Below, one piece after another: positions 43,337 to 54,100 of a stretch of 57,283 nucleotides of DNA. The stretch is from an uncultured Pseudovibrio sp. (GTDB lineage Bacteria > Pseudomonadota > Alphaproteobacteria > Rhizobiales > Stappiaceae): NCBI GenBank assembly GCA_947496145.1, contig CANMBS010000034.1, positions 1-57,283 of the forward strand, written 5' to 3'. The first letter of the stretch is position 1. The number at the start of each line of letters is the position of its first letter. The notes under the pieces are model-generated. The model ran no database searches. It saw only the letters and a program-made list of their open reading frames with translations, and had not been told where the DNA came from. The position numbers and the translations under genes were made by a program.

Positions 43337-44212
43337 TCAGGAGGTGAAGACGACGGTGCTGTTGTCATTGAGCATGACACGGCCCTCCAGATGATATTTG
43401 ACGGCGCGGGCAAGCACGCGGGATTCAATATCGCGGCCAGTTGCCACAAAATCTTCCGCCGTCATGCCATGATTCACACGCTCGGTTTCCTGCTCGATGA
43501 TCGGTCCTTCATCCAGATCCGGCGTCACATAATGCGCCGTTGCACCAATCAGCTTCACACCGCGATCATGTGCCTGATGATAAGGTTTGGCACCTTTGAA
43601 ACTTGGCAGGAAGGAATGGTGAATGTTGATGATCATGCCGAAGAACTTGCTGGACATATCATCGGTCAGCACCTGCATATATCGCGCCAGAACCACAAGT
43701 TCAGCATTGGTACTTTCAATCAGTTCTGTCAGCTTGGCTTCCTGCTCAAGCTTGGTCGCCCTGGTGATCGGCCAGTGATAAAACGGTATGCCTTCATGAT
43801 CGGCAACACCTGCGCTATCTGCATGGTTGGAGACAATCGCGACAACCTCTGCATCCAGCCAGCCCACCTTGATCTGATAGAGCAAGTGCAGCAGTGCATG
43901 ATCAAATCTGGAGACCATGATGATGATCTTCGGGCGTCGCGAAAAGTCCTCCACCTTCAATCGCATCTTGAAACGATCAACGGCAGGTGACATGGCCAGC
44001 TCAAGCGCGGCCTTGTCGATGTTCTCTGGCACACGCACGGCAACGCGCAGGAAGAACTGGCTGGTCTTGCGATCACAGAACTGGTTCGCTTCAACAATAT
44101 TTGCACCGCGTGAAGCCAGCGCTGAAGTTACCGTTGAAACAATGCCCGGCTGGTCAGCACAGGTAAAGCGAAGGATGAAGGTGGTCTCACTCACTGGAAT
44201 TGTCTCTCCCAA
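43337..44212 (-). CDS. purU: Formyltetrahydrofolate deformylase
   Basis: 291 residues: an N-terminal ACT domain (ILRFTCADQPGIVSTVTSALASRGANIVEANQF) and a formyl transferase domain with the catalytic Asn-His-Asp set (INIHHSFLPSFKGAKPYHQA, IGATAHYVTPDLDEGPII). PurU hydrolyses 10-formyl-tetrahydrofolate to formate and free folate. Beside betaine and sarcosine demethylation it drains the one-carbon load. It lies 58 bases upstream of the dimethylglycine dehydrogenase on the same strand, probably as one operon. Confidence 0.95.
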   Translation of the reverse strand: MGETIPVSETTFILRFTCADQPGIVSTVTSALASRGANIVEANQFCDRKTSQFFLRVAVRVPENIDKAALELAMSPAVDRFKMRLKVEDFSRRPKIIIMVSRFDHALLHLLYQIKVGWLDAEVVAIVSNHADSAGVADHEGIPFYHWPITRATKLEQEAKLTELIESTNAELVVLARYMQVLTDDMSSKFFGMIINIHHSFLPSFKGAKPYHQAHDRGVKLIGATAHYVTPDLDEGPIIEQETERVNHGMTAEDFVATGRDIESRVLARAVKYHLEGRVMLNDNSTVVFTS

Positions 44213-44666
44213 TCAAATTCCCAAATGAAACAAGGCGTTTTGCAGCAACCCTGGCATCATCAAATCAGTAATCTGGCGAGATTTGCCCCTTGGAAATAGG
44301 AGATTTGCGTCACAATGGGATTATCCAGACGACATTTGACGGTGTTGGAGCCGCAGTTTCACATCTGATCAATTTTTACGGCAAAGCAAATTCAATGCAT
44401 AGTCAACCTAACTCAAATTAAGTATAAATACTGCGTCACTTAGGTGTATTCGGAAGGACACAGATCATGGGTGCGCCCGTTTAAAGGCAGCGCTGGAAAT
44501 GATGAGTGTCAATGAATGCCAGGTGAGTCAAACAGGTCAGAGCAACAGGATATTTGTGCCACTGAAGACAGGTTGAAACTGACCGGGATCGCATGGACCC
44601 GGAGCGCCCCCGCCCCAATGGAAACATTGGCTGAGACCGCTCCGCATTTTTGGGAGAGCATCTTGT
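44213..44666. other. Divergent promoter region, purU and first GlxA regulator
   Basis: 454 bases without a gene between two divergent starts. A GGGAGAG ribosome site serves the + strand regulator. No riboswitch fold (glycine or SAM type) was recognised in the purU leader. AT-rich DNA around 44390-44430 may hold the promoters. No clear palindromic operator was found. Confidence 0.4.
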
Positions 44667-45704
44667 ATGACACAAGCGACCTCGCAACCGACCACCGCTC
44701 TTCGTAAACCTGTCATCAGGCAGGAGAAAACCCGCCTGTCTGTCGGGTTCATCCTCGCCAGACGTTTCACACTGTGCGCCTTTGCTAACTTTGTGGATGT
44801 GCTGCGCCTTGCAGCCGATGAAGGAGACCGCAGCCGCCCGATCCTGTGCAACTGGACGGTCCTTTCTGACACCATGGACCCGATCTCTTCAAGCAGCGGA
44901 ATCTCCGTGCAACCAAAGGAACGACTGGGTGACCCGCGAAGGTTCAACTATATCATTGTTGTCGGTGGTCTTATCGAAGATGGCACAGATCTGAGCGCTG
45001 CCTACCAGGGGTTCCTTCAGGAAGCCGCAGCTGCCGGAGTGCCGCTCGTTGGTGTTTGCACCGGCGCGTTCCTGTTACACCGTGCCGGATTGCTGGACGG
45101 GTATCGCAGTTGCGTCAGTTGGTTCAGCCATTCTGACTTCAAAGAGCAGTTTGATGGACTTGATCCGGTTACCGATCAGATCTTCGTGGTTGACAGGGAT
45201 CGTCTCACCTGTGCAGGTGGTGTCAGTTCAGCACATCTGGCGGCCTATCTGGTAGATAAGCATGTGGGCACAGCGCAGGCCAACAAAAGCTTGCACATCA
45301 TGATCATTGATGATGCTCATCAGGCTGAAAAGCCCCAACCCGGCATTCCCTTGGATTTAAAAACGCAAAACCCCATCGTGCAACGCGCATTACACATCAT
45401 GCAGCAGAACATCGATGCTCCAATCTCCATTCAGGAAATTGCGCAGCGTATGGGCAAAAGCAAACGGCAGATTGAGCGCTACTTTCGTCTGTCTTTGGAA
45501 ACATCACCACAAGTCGCGTTCCTTAATATCCGTCTGGATCTGGCCCGCCATCTCATTCACACCAGTCAAAAGTCCGTTGCTCAAATTGCAGTCGATTGCG
45601 GGTTCTGCGATTCATCCCATCTCAGCCGCATGTTCCGCCGCCGTTATGGTTGTACGCCGCAGGTCTTGCGTGACCTGCCAAACACGCAGGAACAGGTCGC
45701 CTGA
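44667..45704 (+). CDS. GlxA-family (GbdR-like) AraC-type regulator
   Basis: 345 residues: an N-terminal DJ-1/PfpI-like domain (VGVCTGAFLLHRAGLLDGYR with the nucleophile-elbow Cys, then CAGGVSSAHLAAYLVDKHVG) and a C-terminal double helix-turn-helix of AraC type (ISIQEIAQRMGKSKRQIERYF and VAQIAVDCGFCDSSHLSRMFRRRYG). GbdR and its relatives activate betaine and dimethylglycine genes in Pseudomonas. It is similar to the second regulator at 55791 over its full length. Context supports a role as activator of this island. Confidence 0.9.
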   Translation: MTQATSQPTTALRKPVIRQEKTRLSVGFILARRFTLCAFANFVDVLRLAADEGDRSRPILCNWTVLSDTMDPISSSSGISVQPKERLGDPRRFNYIIVVGGLIEDGTDLSAAYQGFLQEAAAAGVPLVGVCTGAFLLHRAGLLDGYRSCVSWFSHSDFKEQFDGLDPVTDQIFVVDRDRLTCAGGVSSAHLAAYLVDKHVGTAQANKSLHIMIIDDAHQAEKPQPGIPLDLKTQNPIVQRALHIMQQNIDAPISIQEIAQRMGKSKRQIERYFRLSLETSPQVAFLNIRLDLARHLIHTSQKSVAQIAVDCGFCDSSHLSRMFRRRYGCTPQVLRDLPNTQEQVA

Positions 45705-45711
45705 CGTAAAA

Positions 45712-45741
45712 ATGCCGCCGAGGTCGAAACCTCAGCGGCAT
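45712..45741. terminator. Convergent terminator, regulator and BCCT gene
   Basis: ATGCCGCCGAGGT / ACCTCAGCGGCAT, a 13-bp stem with one mismatch and a four-base loop. On the minus strand it is followed by TTTTTAC; on the + strand by CTTCATT. Confidence 0.75.
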
Positions 45742-45765
45742 CTTCATTCGCTAAATCAGTCGGTT

Positions 45766-47412
45766 CTAACGAGGCTCATTCGCCAAACCGCGCCAGATGG
45801 CGTAACACATCAGCAGCAGTACAATGGTGAACGGCAAGCCGGTTGAAATCACCATGGACTGCAACGACTTCAGGCCACCTGCGGAGAGCAGCAGTACAAT
45901 CGCGATCAGGCCCTCAAACAAACACCAGAACACACGCTGTGGTGCAGGTGCATCCACTTTTCCGCCAGCTGCGATGGTATCGATCACCAGTGAACCGGAA
46001 TCGGAGGAGGTGACGAAGAACACAATCACCAGAACGATGCCGACAAAGCTTGTGATGGTCGCCCAAGGCATCGCATCCAGCATGGTGAACAGCTGAACCG
46101 GCAGAGCTGCCTGCTGAACAGCGGTGTAGCCATCATTCACGATCTGGCTGATCGCTGCGCCGCCAAAGATAGACATCCAGAGCACGCACACCAGAGACGG
46201 GATCAGCAACACACTGACGAGGAACTCACGAACCGTACGCCCACGGCTCACACGTGCAATGAACATGCCCACAAATGGCGACCATGAGATCCACCAGGCC
46301 CAGTAGAACGAGGTCCAGCCTTGCATGAAGTTTACGTCTTCACGGCCAACCGGACTGGAAAGTGCAGGCAGATATTGCAAGTAAGCACCAAGGAAGTTCA
46401 GAACATCTGGCAGCAGGATCATGCTTGGACCAGTGATAAGCACAAACATAACCAGTAGAACAGCAAGGCCCATGTTGATTTCAGAAAGCAGTTTCACACC
46501 TGCTTCGAGCCCGCGAACAACGGAAACCAGAGCAACAGCAGTGATACCGGCAATCAGAATAACCTGCCATGTATTGTCGATTGGCATACCGAACAACTTG
46601 TTGAAGCCGGAGTTTGCCTGAACCGCACCAAGACCAAGAGATGTTGCCAGACCGAACAGGGTCGCAAACACTGCAAGAATATCAATGATATGCCCCGGCC
46701 AGCCCCAAACACGTTCACCAAAGATCGGATAGAAAGCGGAGCGGATGGTGAGCGGCAGACCTCTGTTGTAGCTGAAGAAGGCAAGGCTCAAACCAACAAC
46801 CGCATAGATCGCCCATGGATGCAGACCCCAGTGAAAGATGGAAGCTGCCATGCCCAGACGGATCGCTTCCTCCTGTGTGGCAGCAGCACCAAGAGGAGCC
46901 CAGTCAGTACGTACGCCATCAGCCCCAACAGTGGTGCCACCAAGCGCGGAGGAGAAGTGGCTGATCGGCTCAGAAACGCCGTAGAACATCAGGCCGATGC
47001 CCATACCAGCCGCAAACAGCATGGAGAACCAGCTCACATAGCTGAAGTCTGGCGTTGCCGCCTTTCCACCAAGACGGATCTTGCCATAAGGGCTGACCAC
47101 GAGAACGAGGCAGAGAATTACAAAGATATCGGCTGAGCCAATAAAGAACCAGTCAAAGCCTTTGGTAACTTTAGAAAAAAGCAGGCTGAAAATAGAGTTC
47201 GCCTGTTCTGGCAAAAACAAAGTATAAGCAACAAAAACAACAACAGTCAGCGCTGAAATCGCGAATACCGGATTGTGAATGTCAAAGCCTATTGGCCCAA
47301 ATTTTCCTTCTATATTGTCCTGGCCAAGACTGTAATCCGAGTCTGCCAAATCGTCTGGTGGACTATCGATTACCCCCGCCGGGGGGCGGTCGGTATTGCG
47401 TAAATCAGTCAT
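45766..47412 (-). CDS. BCCT-family betaine/choline transporter
   Basis: 548 residues from ATG 47412 (CAGGAGAAG ribosome site); the longer frame adds 37 unlikely residues. About 12 membrane segments. The BCCT tryptophan signature WTSFYWAWWISWSPFVGMFIARVSRGRTVREF (segment 8) is present, with GIGLMFYGVSEPISHFSS earlier. It carries betaine or choline with sodium or protons. It lies 133 bases downstream of gbcB on the same strand and so supplies the pathway. Confidence 0.92.
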   Translation of the reverse strand: MTDLRNTDRPPAGVIDSPPDDLADSDYSLGQDNIEGKFGPIGFDIHNPVFAISALTVVVFVAYTLFLPEQANSIFSLLFSKVTKGFDWFFIGSADIFVILCLVLVVSPYGKIRLGGKAATPDFSYVSWFSMLFAAGMGIGLMFYGVSEPISHFSSALGGTTVGADGVRTDWAPLGAAATQEEAIRLGMAASIFHWGLHPWAIYAVVGLSLAFFSYNRGLPLTIRSAFYPIFGERVWGWPGHIIDILAVFATLFGLATSLGLGAVQANSGFNKLFGMPIDNTWQVILIAGITAVALVSVVRGLEAGVKLLSEINMGLAVLLVMFVLITGPSMILLPDVLNFLGAYLQYLPALSSPVGREDVNFMQGWTSFYWAWWISWSPFVGMFIARVSRGRTVREFLVSVLLIPSLVCVLWMSIFGGAAISQIVNDGYTAVQQAALPVQLFTMLDAMPWATITSFVGIVLVIVFFVTSSDSGSLVIDTIAAGGKVDAPAPQRVFWCLFEGLIAIVLLLSAGGLKSLQSMVISTGLPFTIVLLLMCYAIWRGLANEPR

Positions 47413-47544
47413 GCAGCTTCTCCTGTGTTGGACCTTCTGTTTTGTGGTCAGGAGAGATCCTTTGGCTGGACCTTTCTTATCGTTATTTTTGATCGGATAC
47501 CCGCTTTTTGTGTTTATTATCAATGCTTGGGGGAGCCTCTAACA

Positions 47545-48675
47545 CTAAAGTTCAACTTCAATGTCAGACAAAGGTGTCGTGCAGCAGATCAGGATTTTGC
47601 CCTGATCGATCTCTCGTTTGCGAATGCCGCCGCCATGTTGCATGTCGGTTTCACCCGAAACGAGTTGAGATTTACATGTCCCGCAAATGCCGCGCTGACA
47701 GGAGGCCATTGGCAATATGCCAGCCTCACGCGCTGCGGAAAGGATCGTCATGCCCGGACCGCATTCCACCACATGCCCGGTTTTGCTGAAGGTGACGCGA
47801 TAGGTCTGGTCACTGATTTCCGGTGCTGCAACCTGATCTTCAAATGTACCAGCTGTTTCAGCCCCAAAGTCAAAGCTTTCCTCGTGGTAGTTGGCCATGT
47901 CAAAGCCAGCTTCCTGCAGCATGTTCTGCACGCCCTCCATAAAACGGGCAGGGCCGCAGCACAAGATTTTCCTGTCCCTGAAGTCAGGCGACATCAGAGA
48001 GAGCATCTGCAGGCTCAGCCGGCCTTCAAAGCCACTCCAGCTGTTATGGCCAGATGTGGTGCTGCAGGTGAAAGACAGCTTGAGGGCAGGGTTCTGCGCT
48101 GCGAGCAGCTCCAGCTCATCCTTAAAAATGATATCTGCTGGAGTACGTGCTGCATGAATAAAATGCAAATCAGTGGGCTCAGAAAGATCACAGGCCGTCC
48201 GCGTCATGGACATCATTGGGGTGATGCCACTGCCAGCCGAAATGAAAAGCAGCTTCTCATCCTGTGTCGCGTCGGTGGTGAACTCACCCGCAGGCCCGGT
48301 AACGTTGATTTCCTTGCCCGGCAGCATGTTGTCCAGCAGCCAGTTGGAGCCCGGACCTCCGGGGACCCGTTTGACTGTGATTTCAATGCGGTAAGGCCGT
48401 GCAGCAGAGGCTGAGATTGTGTAGCTGCGCATAATCATGCCTTCGACCGGAAGCTCGAAGGTCATGTGCTGGCCGGGATAAAACCTGAAGACACGGGGCT
48501 CGCGTGCGGAAAACAGGAAGGTTTTTACATCATGCGTTTCCTGCCGCACCTGCCGGCAGACCAGAACATCATCCACTTCCGGATCCCACATGGGGATCCG
48601 GGTGGCTTCGGTGAAGTGCTCTTCATCGTAGTCCGTGACGGTCTTCAGATCATCAAAAGTCACATTCTGAGTCAT
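47545..48675 (-). CDS. gbcB: Glycine betaine demethylase reductase subunit
   Basis: 376 residues: FAD-binding ferredoxin reductase domain (FYPGQHMTFELPV, RSYTISASAA), NAD domain (LLFISAGSGITPMMSMTR) and a C-terminal plant-type 2Fe-2S domain (SCQRGICGTCKSQLVSG with three of the four Cys, the last one in ILICC). It passes electrons from NAD(P)H to GbcA. The start overlaps the gbcA stop (ATGA), so both are made together. Confidence 0.9.
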   Translation of the reverse strand: MTQNVTFDDLKTVTDYDEEHFTEATRIPMWDPEVDDVLVCRQVRQETHDVKTFLFSAREPRVFRFYPGQHMTFELPVEGMIMRSYTISASAARPYRIEITVKRVPGGPGSNWLLDNMLPGKEINVTGPAGEFTTDATQDEKLLFISAGSGITPMMSMTRTACDLSEPTDLHFIHAARTPADIIFKDELELLAAQNPALKLSFTCSTTSGHNSWSGFEGRLSLQMLSLMSPDFRDRKILCCGPARFMEGVQNMLQEAGFDMANYHEESFDFGAETAGTFEDQVAAPEISDQTYRVTFSKTGHVVECGPGMTILSAAREAGILPMASCQRGICGTCKSQLVSGETDMQHGGGIRKREIDQGKILICCTTPLSDIEVEL

Positions 48676-49946
48676 GCATCCGCCATTTCAACTTTATCGG
48701 CAGACATGTGCGCTTTATGGCGCCTGATGTACCATTCACACAGTGCTTCCACATGCGGCTCAGTATACTCAGAGTATGGGCCTTGCTCGTAAGCGGGATC
48801 TTCACTGCCCAGCTGGGCTAATCGCACCAGATCAGCATCTTGCTGGTTGGTCATCATCCAGACCTGCTTCAGATTATCAAGATTGTAATCCTCCCCTTCA
48901 ATCGCATCCTTGTGCACCAGCCATGTGGTCCGCACCAGTGTGCGATCCGGAGACAATGGCAGAGCAGCAAACGTCACGATGTGATCACTCATAAAGTGGT
49001 GCCATGAGTTGGGATTATGCCAGAAGCTCAAACCTCCAAGTTTGGCGTCTTTGAAGTCTCCTAGCAGCTTCTTGCAAGCAATTCTGGTGTCCAGAGTGTG
49101 AGACTCGCCTTCGCCCATCAAAGGCAGACGAATGCAGCGGAAGCTGGTAATGTTCGCCAGCTTGTCCACCTCCGCAGACGGCAGGCCAGCAGCCTCCCAG
49201 CGTTTGTGCTCACTCTCAAGTAAAGACAGGTATTTGTTAACGTCAGCCGTGCGCCGCTCATCCATTTCATCGGGTGAAAAACCAAAACCGAACTCTGAAA
49301 GCGGAACTGTGAGCTGCGGATGTGTGCCTTCACAGTGGTAGCACTCGCGGTTGTTCTCAAGCGTCAGCTTCCAGTTGCCTTCTTCAACCAGATCAGCTGT
49401 GTAAGCCACCTTACAGTTGGCAATATCATGAGGCGCAATATATCGCTCCATGGTCTGTGCCATCTCTTCAATGTCTGCCGGTGGGTTTTTCGCAAGACAA
49501 ATGAAGAGGAGACCTGCGACAGAGCGCACATGAACGGTTCTGAGGCCGTGGCAAGTCTTATCAAAGTCCTTGCCCATATGCTCAGCCAGAATGAGCTCAC
49601 CATCCTCATTATAGGTCCATCCGTGATAGCGGCACACAATATTGCCAATGGTTGCTTCAGGCTCATCAATAAGCTTGGCACCACGATGGCGACAGATGTT
49701 GTGAAAGCCGCGGATATTCATGTCATCACCGCGTAAAAGCAGGACTGATGTCTTGCCAACCTCTACTGTGATGCAATCACCCGGCTCGGGAAGTTGAGGT
49801 TCAACAGCCACGAAAATCCAGTGCTTGCGAAAAAACACTTCTGTGTCCAGATCAAGAATTGCTGGATCACTGTAGAAGGGAGCTCTGAGGCTTTTGCCTT
49901 TTTCGCGGTGAGCTATAAGATCTTTGATATAAGACGGAACGCTCAT
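48672..49946 (-). CDS. gbcA: Glycine betaine demethylase, Rieske oxygenase subunit
   Basis: 424 residues. The Rieske cluster ligands are Cys85/His87 (CRHRGAKL) and Cys105/His108 (CRYHGW). The mononuclear iron site is in NNRECYHCEGTHPQL, with the two histidines and a later Asp. It oxidises one methyl group of glycine betaine, giving dimethylglycine and formaldehyde. Upstream is a 650-base gene-free stretch that should carry its promoter. Confidence 0.92.
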   Translation of the reverse strand: MSVPSYIKDLIAHREKGKSLRAPFYSDPAILDLDTEVFFRKHWIFVAVEPQLPEPGDCITVEVGKTSVLLLRGDDMNIRGFHNICRHRGAKLIDEPEATIGNIVCRYHGWTYNEDGELILAEHMGKDFDKTCHGLRTVHVRSVAGLLFICLAKNPPADIEEMAQTMERYIAPHDIANCKVAYTADLVEEGNWKLTLENNRECYHCEGTHPQLTVPLSEFGFGFSPDEMDERRTADVNKYLSLLESEHKRWEAAGLPSAEVDKLANITSFRCIRLPLMGEGESHTLDTRIACKKLLGDFKDAKLGGLSFWHNPNSWHHFMSDHIVTFAALPLSPDRTLVRTTWLVHKDAIEGEDYNLDNLKQVWMMTNQQDADLVRLAQLGSEDPAYEQGPYSEYTEPHVEALCEWYIRRHKAHMSADKVEMADA

Positions 49947-50591
49947 GTTCAGATACCTCGGCTAAAATGGCGCCTGGGAAATTGACCGGTGCAGGTTGCT
50001 GAGAAGATCAGGGGCAGAGCCTGATCGCGACAAACGGGTGAGTTAGGAGGCGAACCTGACTCTGAGGAAAATTCGCGCAGATTCTTCCTGGGGTTTAGAT
50101 GCCCGGAGCATCTGGCAAAAGTGACAGGTGAAAAGCGTCGGGAAACTTTATTAAAGTTTAGCCGAACCTGAGGGGGCCAATGACCAGCGGCCACCGTTGG
50201 CACGGCGCAGCAGAACCTTTGGCCTGATTGCAAACCAGAAGACTTGAGCGGAGCACAAGCCCTGAAAAATGCTGACTGATACACTTTAAGCCTCCCTCTT
50301 ATAGTGCGGCAGCTCTCTTAATTTTCAGGGGCGGTATCTTTGCGTCATGCACCGGAAAATCGAGAGTAATCAGGAAATCTAGTTCGAATTATTCTCACGC
50401 TGGCAGGAAGTTTGAGGCACTTTGGCAGTAAAAATGCGACGCCAGAACATTGTGAATGCTGTAGGCATTACAACCGCTCAACCGTACGCTGTGCCGCCTT
50501 GCAATTTTAGCGGATGCTCAGGCCACCCATGTCGCAATACTTCTTCTGCTGCCTGAGGAAATTTGATGTTCAATCGGGAGAGCGCAATAAA
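49947..50591. other. Gene-free region between gbcA and the sox operon
   Basis: About 650 bases with only spurious frames. As leader of gbcA it should contain its promoter and regulator site. No repeat or clear palindrome shared with the soxB upstream region was identified by eye. Confidence 0.4.
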
Positions 50592-50614
50592 AATGCGGCC
50601 CTAAAGGCCGCATT
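50592..50614 (-). terminator. Terminator of the sox operon
   Basis: AATGCGGCC / GGCCGCATT with a 5-base loop, followed in the minus direction by TTTTTATTG. The hairpin overlaps the last codons of soxG. Confidence 0.85.
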
Positions 50615-51113
50615 CAAACTCTTTCACTGCTACAGTCAGCAACCCCATCACATGGGGCGCAAATGATCGCCACACATCCAATCGGAACAGGTTCTGTTCC
50701 TCGCGCGTCAGGACCACCTGCACACTATCAAAAATTGTCCGCACCCCACGCCCAACAGTCAGCTCCGCCAGATTGCGGGGACACGAGGTAGATAACAGCT
50801 CTTCAGCTTCCGGTCCTGAAATCCGAATGCTGACTTCACGGCTGGAAATTTCCGTCAAACTGTGCACCGCATCGACATAAGCGGTCGCCAGCGATTGCTC
50901 AATGTTTGCCCGCTCGTTCATCGGGCAGGTCAGCACCCACTCATCTGGTCCCAATTTGAGAGCAGTCACGTTGCCGGACTGAACCATCTGGCTTATGGAA
51001 AGTGGCAGCTCAAATCTGAGGGCTTTTGACATAGCAACGGTGTTTTCGCGTTTACAACGCAAACTAAAACGACCCATCGCTGGCAGGGACTCGACTATGG
51101 TGTTGAAAGCCAT
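50601..51113 (-). CDS. soxG: Sarcosine oxidase gamma subunit
   Basis: 170 residues from ATG 51113; a longer in-frame start inside soxA is less likely. The GPDEWVLTCP and SSREVSIRISGPEAEELLSTSCPRNL blocks match the gamma subunit, a folate-domain relative that stabilises the complex. It follows soxA by 13 bases and ends the operon. Confidence 0.88.
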   Translation of the reverse strand: MAFNTIVESLPAMGRFSLRCKRENTVAMSKALRFELPLSISQMVQSGNVTALKLGPDEWVLTCPMNERANIEQSLATAYVDAVHSLTEISSREVSIRISGPEAEELLSTSCPRNLAELTVGRGVRTIFDSVQVVLTREEQNLFRLDVWRSFAPHVMGLLTVAVKEFECGL

Positions 51114-51126
51114 TTGCGCCGCTCCT

Positions 51127-54100
51127 TTACAGATTAATCCGGGTGCCATCAGGATCGTAAAACACGGTCCCGGTGACAGTTGCACGATGAGTTTGACCCG
51201 GCATCGGAATGTCAATTGACTTTCCATCCCGCTCAAAACCGCCTTCAACCAAGGCCATAGCAATGGAACGCCCCAGTGCCTCACTCCAGTAAGAAGATGT
51301 CACATGCCCCAGCATCTTAGCTGGAATAGAGGTATCTCCAGCCTCCACAATTTGTGCACCTTCCTCCAGCACAACAGTTGGATCTTCCGTTAAAAGCCCA
51401 ACCAGTTGCTTCCGGGTTGGCAGCAACATGTCAGGACGCGTCAGAGAGCGTTTGCCAACAAAATCAGGCTTCTTCTTACCAATCGCCCAGGTCAGCCCCG
51501 CATCAGCTGGTGTAACCGTGCCATCGGTGTCCTGTCCGACAATGATATAACCCTTTTCTGCGCGCAAAACATGCATGGTTTCAGTGCCATAGACACACAT
51601 GTCATATTTCTTGCCTTCCTGATAAAGCATCTCCCAAAGTGCTCGCCCATGCTCAGATGGAACGTTCACCTCAAAACCCAGCTCCCCGGTAAAGCTCACC
51701 CGGAACAACCGCGCCTCAAACCCGCCAACCGTACACTCACGAAGTGCCATATGCGGAAAGGATTCAGCGGAAAGATCAGTGCCTTCCACAAATGGTTCCA
51801 GTACCTTACGAGCATTTGGTCCGTTGAGTGCGATGGTAGACCACTGCTCAGTTGTTGAGGTCAGCCATACATCCAGATCCGGCCATTCAGTCTGCAAAAA
51901 GTGCTCCATCATGGTCAAAACCCGCGCAGCACCACCAGTTGTGGTCGTCACATGGAACCGGTCCTGACTTATCCTCCCGATCACACCGTCATCGCGAATG
52001 AACCCATCTTCACCCAGCAACAACCCATAGCGACACCGTCCCGGTGCCAGCTTGGTCCACGGGTTGGTGTACATGCGGTTCATGAACTCGGCAGCATCCG
52101 GCCCGACCACTTCGATCTTGCCGAGGGTAGATGCATCAAACATGCCGACTGAAGCGCGGGTTTCTCTGCATTCCCGTGCCACAGCCGCGTGCATATCTTC
52201 ACCAGCCCTGGGGTAATACCAGGCGCGGCGCCAGAGAGAGACAGGCTCAAACACAGCGCCGTTCTCTTCCGCCCAACTGTCAATGTTGGTCTTGCGCGTC
52301 ACCTCAAACAGCTCATCCTTGTGATAGCCTGCAAAGGTGCCAAAAGTGGTTGGCGTGTATGGCGGGCGGAAAGTTGTCAAACCAACCTTGGGGGCAGGGC
52401 GTCCCAGCTCATCTGCTGCGATCTTCAACCCGTTCATGTTGGACATTTTGCCCTGATCGGTCGCCATGCCATTGGTTGTAAAGCGTTTTACATGCTCAAT
52501 GGAGAGCATGCCTTCGCGAACCGCAAGGCGGATATCCTTGGCTGTTACGTCATTTTGGAAGTCCACAAATGCGCGGCGAGCAAATTTATCATCATTGCTC
52601 GGCAACTCTTCCATCACAATGCCAGAACCTGCCCTGTCTCCATCCACATCAACGGAAACGGCCTTCGCAGTCTGTCCTAAGGATGCCAGCGCTTGCTCTG
52701 CTGCATGCACACCGTCATCAAATGCAGCCTGTTGGCTCCATAAGCCACGCCCACCCCCGGCAACATGGCATCGCTCGGTCTTCTCGCCGGGAAGGAAAAC
52801 TTCATTTTCCTCATCCCAATGCAGGCTTCCCTTTGTGTGTGAGAACAAATGAAGCGACGGCGTCCAGCCACCGCTCATCAGCACAGCATCGCAGGAAACA
52901 GAAGTGATATCAGTGACTTTACCCTCACCTGTCACCTCGCCAACCTTCACAGAAGATACGCGCTTTTTGCCAGAAACATTCGTAACCGTGTGACCTGGTT
53001 TTACAGATATGCCCCGTTCGCGCGCTTCAGAAAGCAGATGCTCCCCAACAGATGGGCGCACATCTACAAGGGCAGCAATCTTCACGCCAGCATCAGCCAG
53101 ATCAAACGCTGCATACCAAGCCGAGTCATGTGAAGTCACGATAACAGCGACTGTGCCAACCTTCACGCCAAAGCGATTGAGGTAAGTCTGCGCTGCGCTT
53201 GCCATCATCACGCCCGGACGATCATTGCCATCAAACACCAATGGCCGTTCCAGCGCACCCTGCGCAAGAATGACCTCCTTCGCCCGAATGCGCCACATCC
53301 GCTCACGAGGCGCACCAGCAGGTGGACTTTCCAGATGGTCCGTCAGCTTTTCGGCAACACCCACCATATTCTCATGGTAGTATCCAATTGCAACAGACCG
53401 CGTCATGATCCGCACATTTGAACAGGCTTTAAGCTCTTCAATACACTCGGAAAGCCAGACTTCTGTAAGTTTCCCGTCAATGCTTCTGGGAGCTTCGGAA
53501 AGTAAGGATCCGCCCAGCTCACGGTGCTCATCAACCAGCACCACATCAGTGCCATTGCGTGCGGCTGTCAACGCAGCGGCAAGCCCGGCTGGACCCGCAC
53601 CGACAATCAGCAGCTCTGTATGCAAATATCGCGAAGCATAGGTATCTGCATCAGGTTCACTGGGTGATACTCCCAGCCCGGCAGATGCCCGGATGACGGG
53701 CTCATAAACCTTGTCCCAGAAGCTCTTCGGCCACATGAAGGTTTTGTAGTAAAACCCGGCGGCAAATAGTTTGTGCAGCTTGTCATTGACCGCCCCCACA
53801 TCAAAGTTAAGACTCGGCCACTTGTTCTGACTGACTGTTGTGAGACCCTCATAAATCTCCTGAACCGTCGCACGTGTATTCGGTTCAAAGCGACCAGCAC
53901 CACTGCGAGAAGTACCAATCAGCGCATTGGGCTCTTCTGATCCCGCAGTAACCGGCCCACGAGGACGGTGATATTTGAACGAACGCCCCATAAGATGCAC
54001 GCCATTGGCCAGCAAAGCAGAAGCGACCGTATCGCCCTCATATCCTTCATAGGAAATGCCGTCAAAAGTGAAGCGAACGCGCTTATCCCGATTGATGCGG

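Noticed and set aside
43226-43990. Long open frame on the + strand (254 codons)
   Set aside because: It is antisense to purU and the 5' end of the dimethylglycine dehydrogenase gene, both with clear family motifs.
44213-44666. Glycine or SAM riboswitch in the purU leader
   Set aside because: The conserved core elements could not be found by eye.
47425-48414. Long open frame on the + strand (329 codons)
   Set aside because: Antisense shadow of gbcB, which has full domain motifs and a start that overlaps gbcA.
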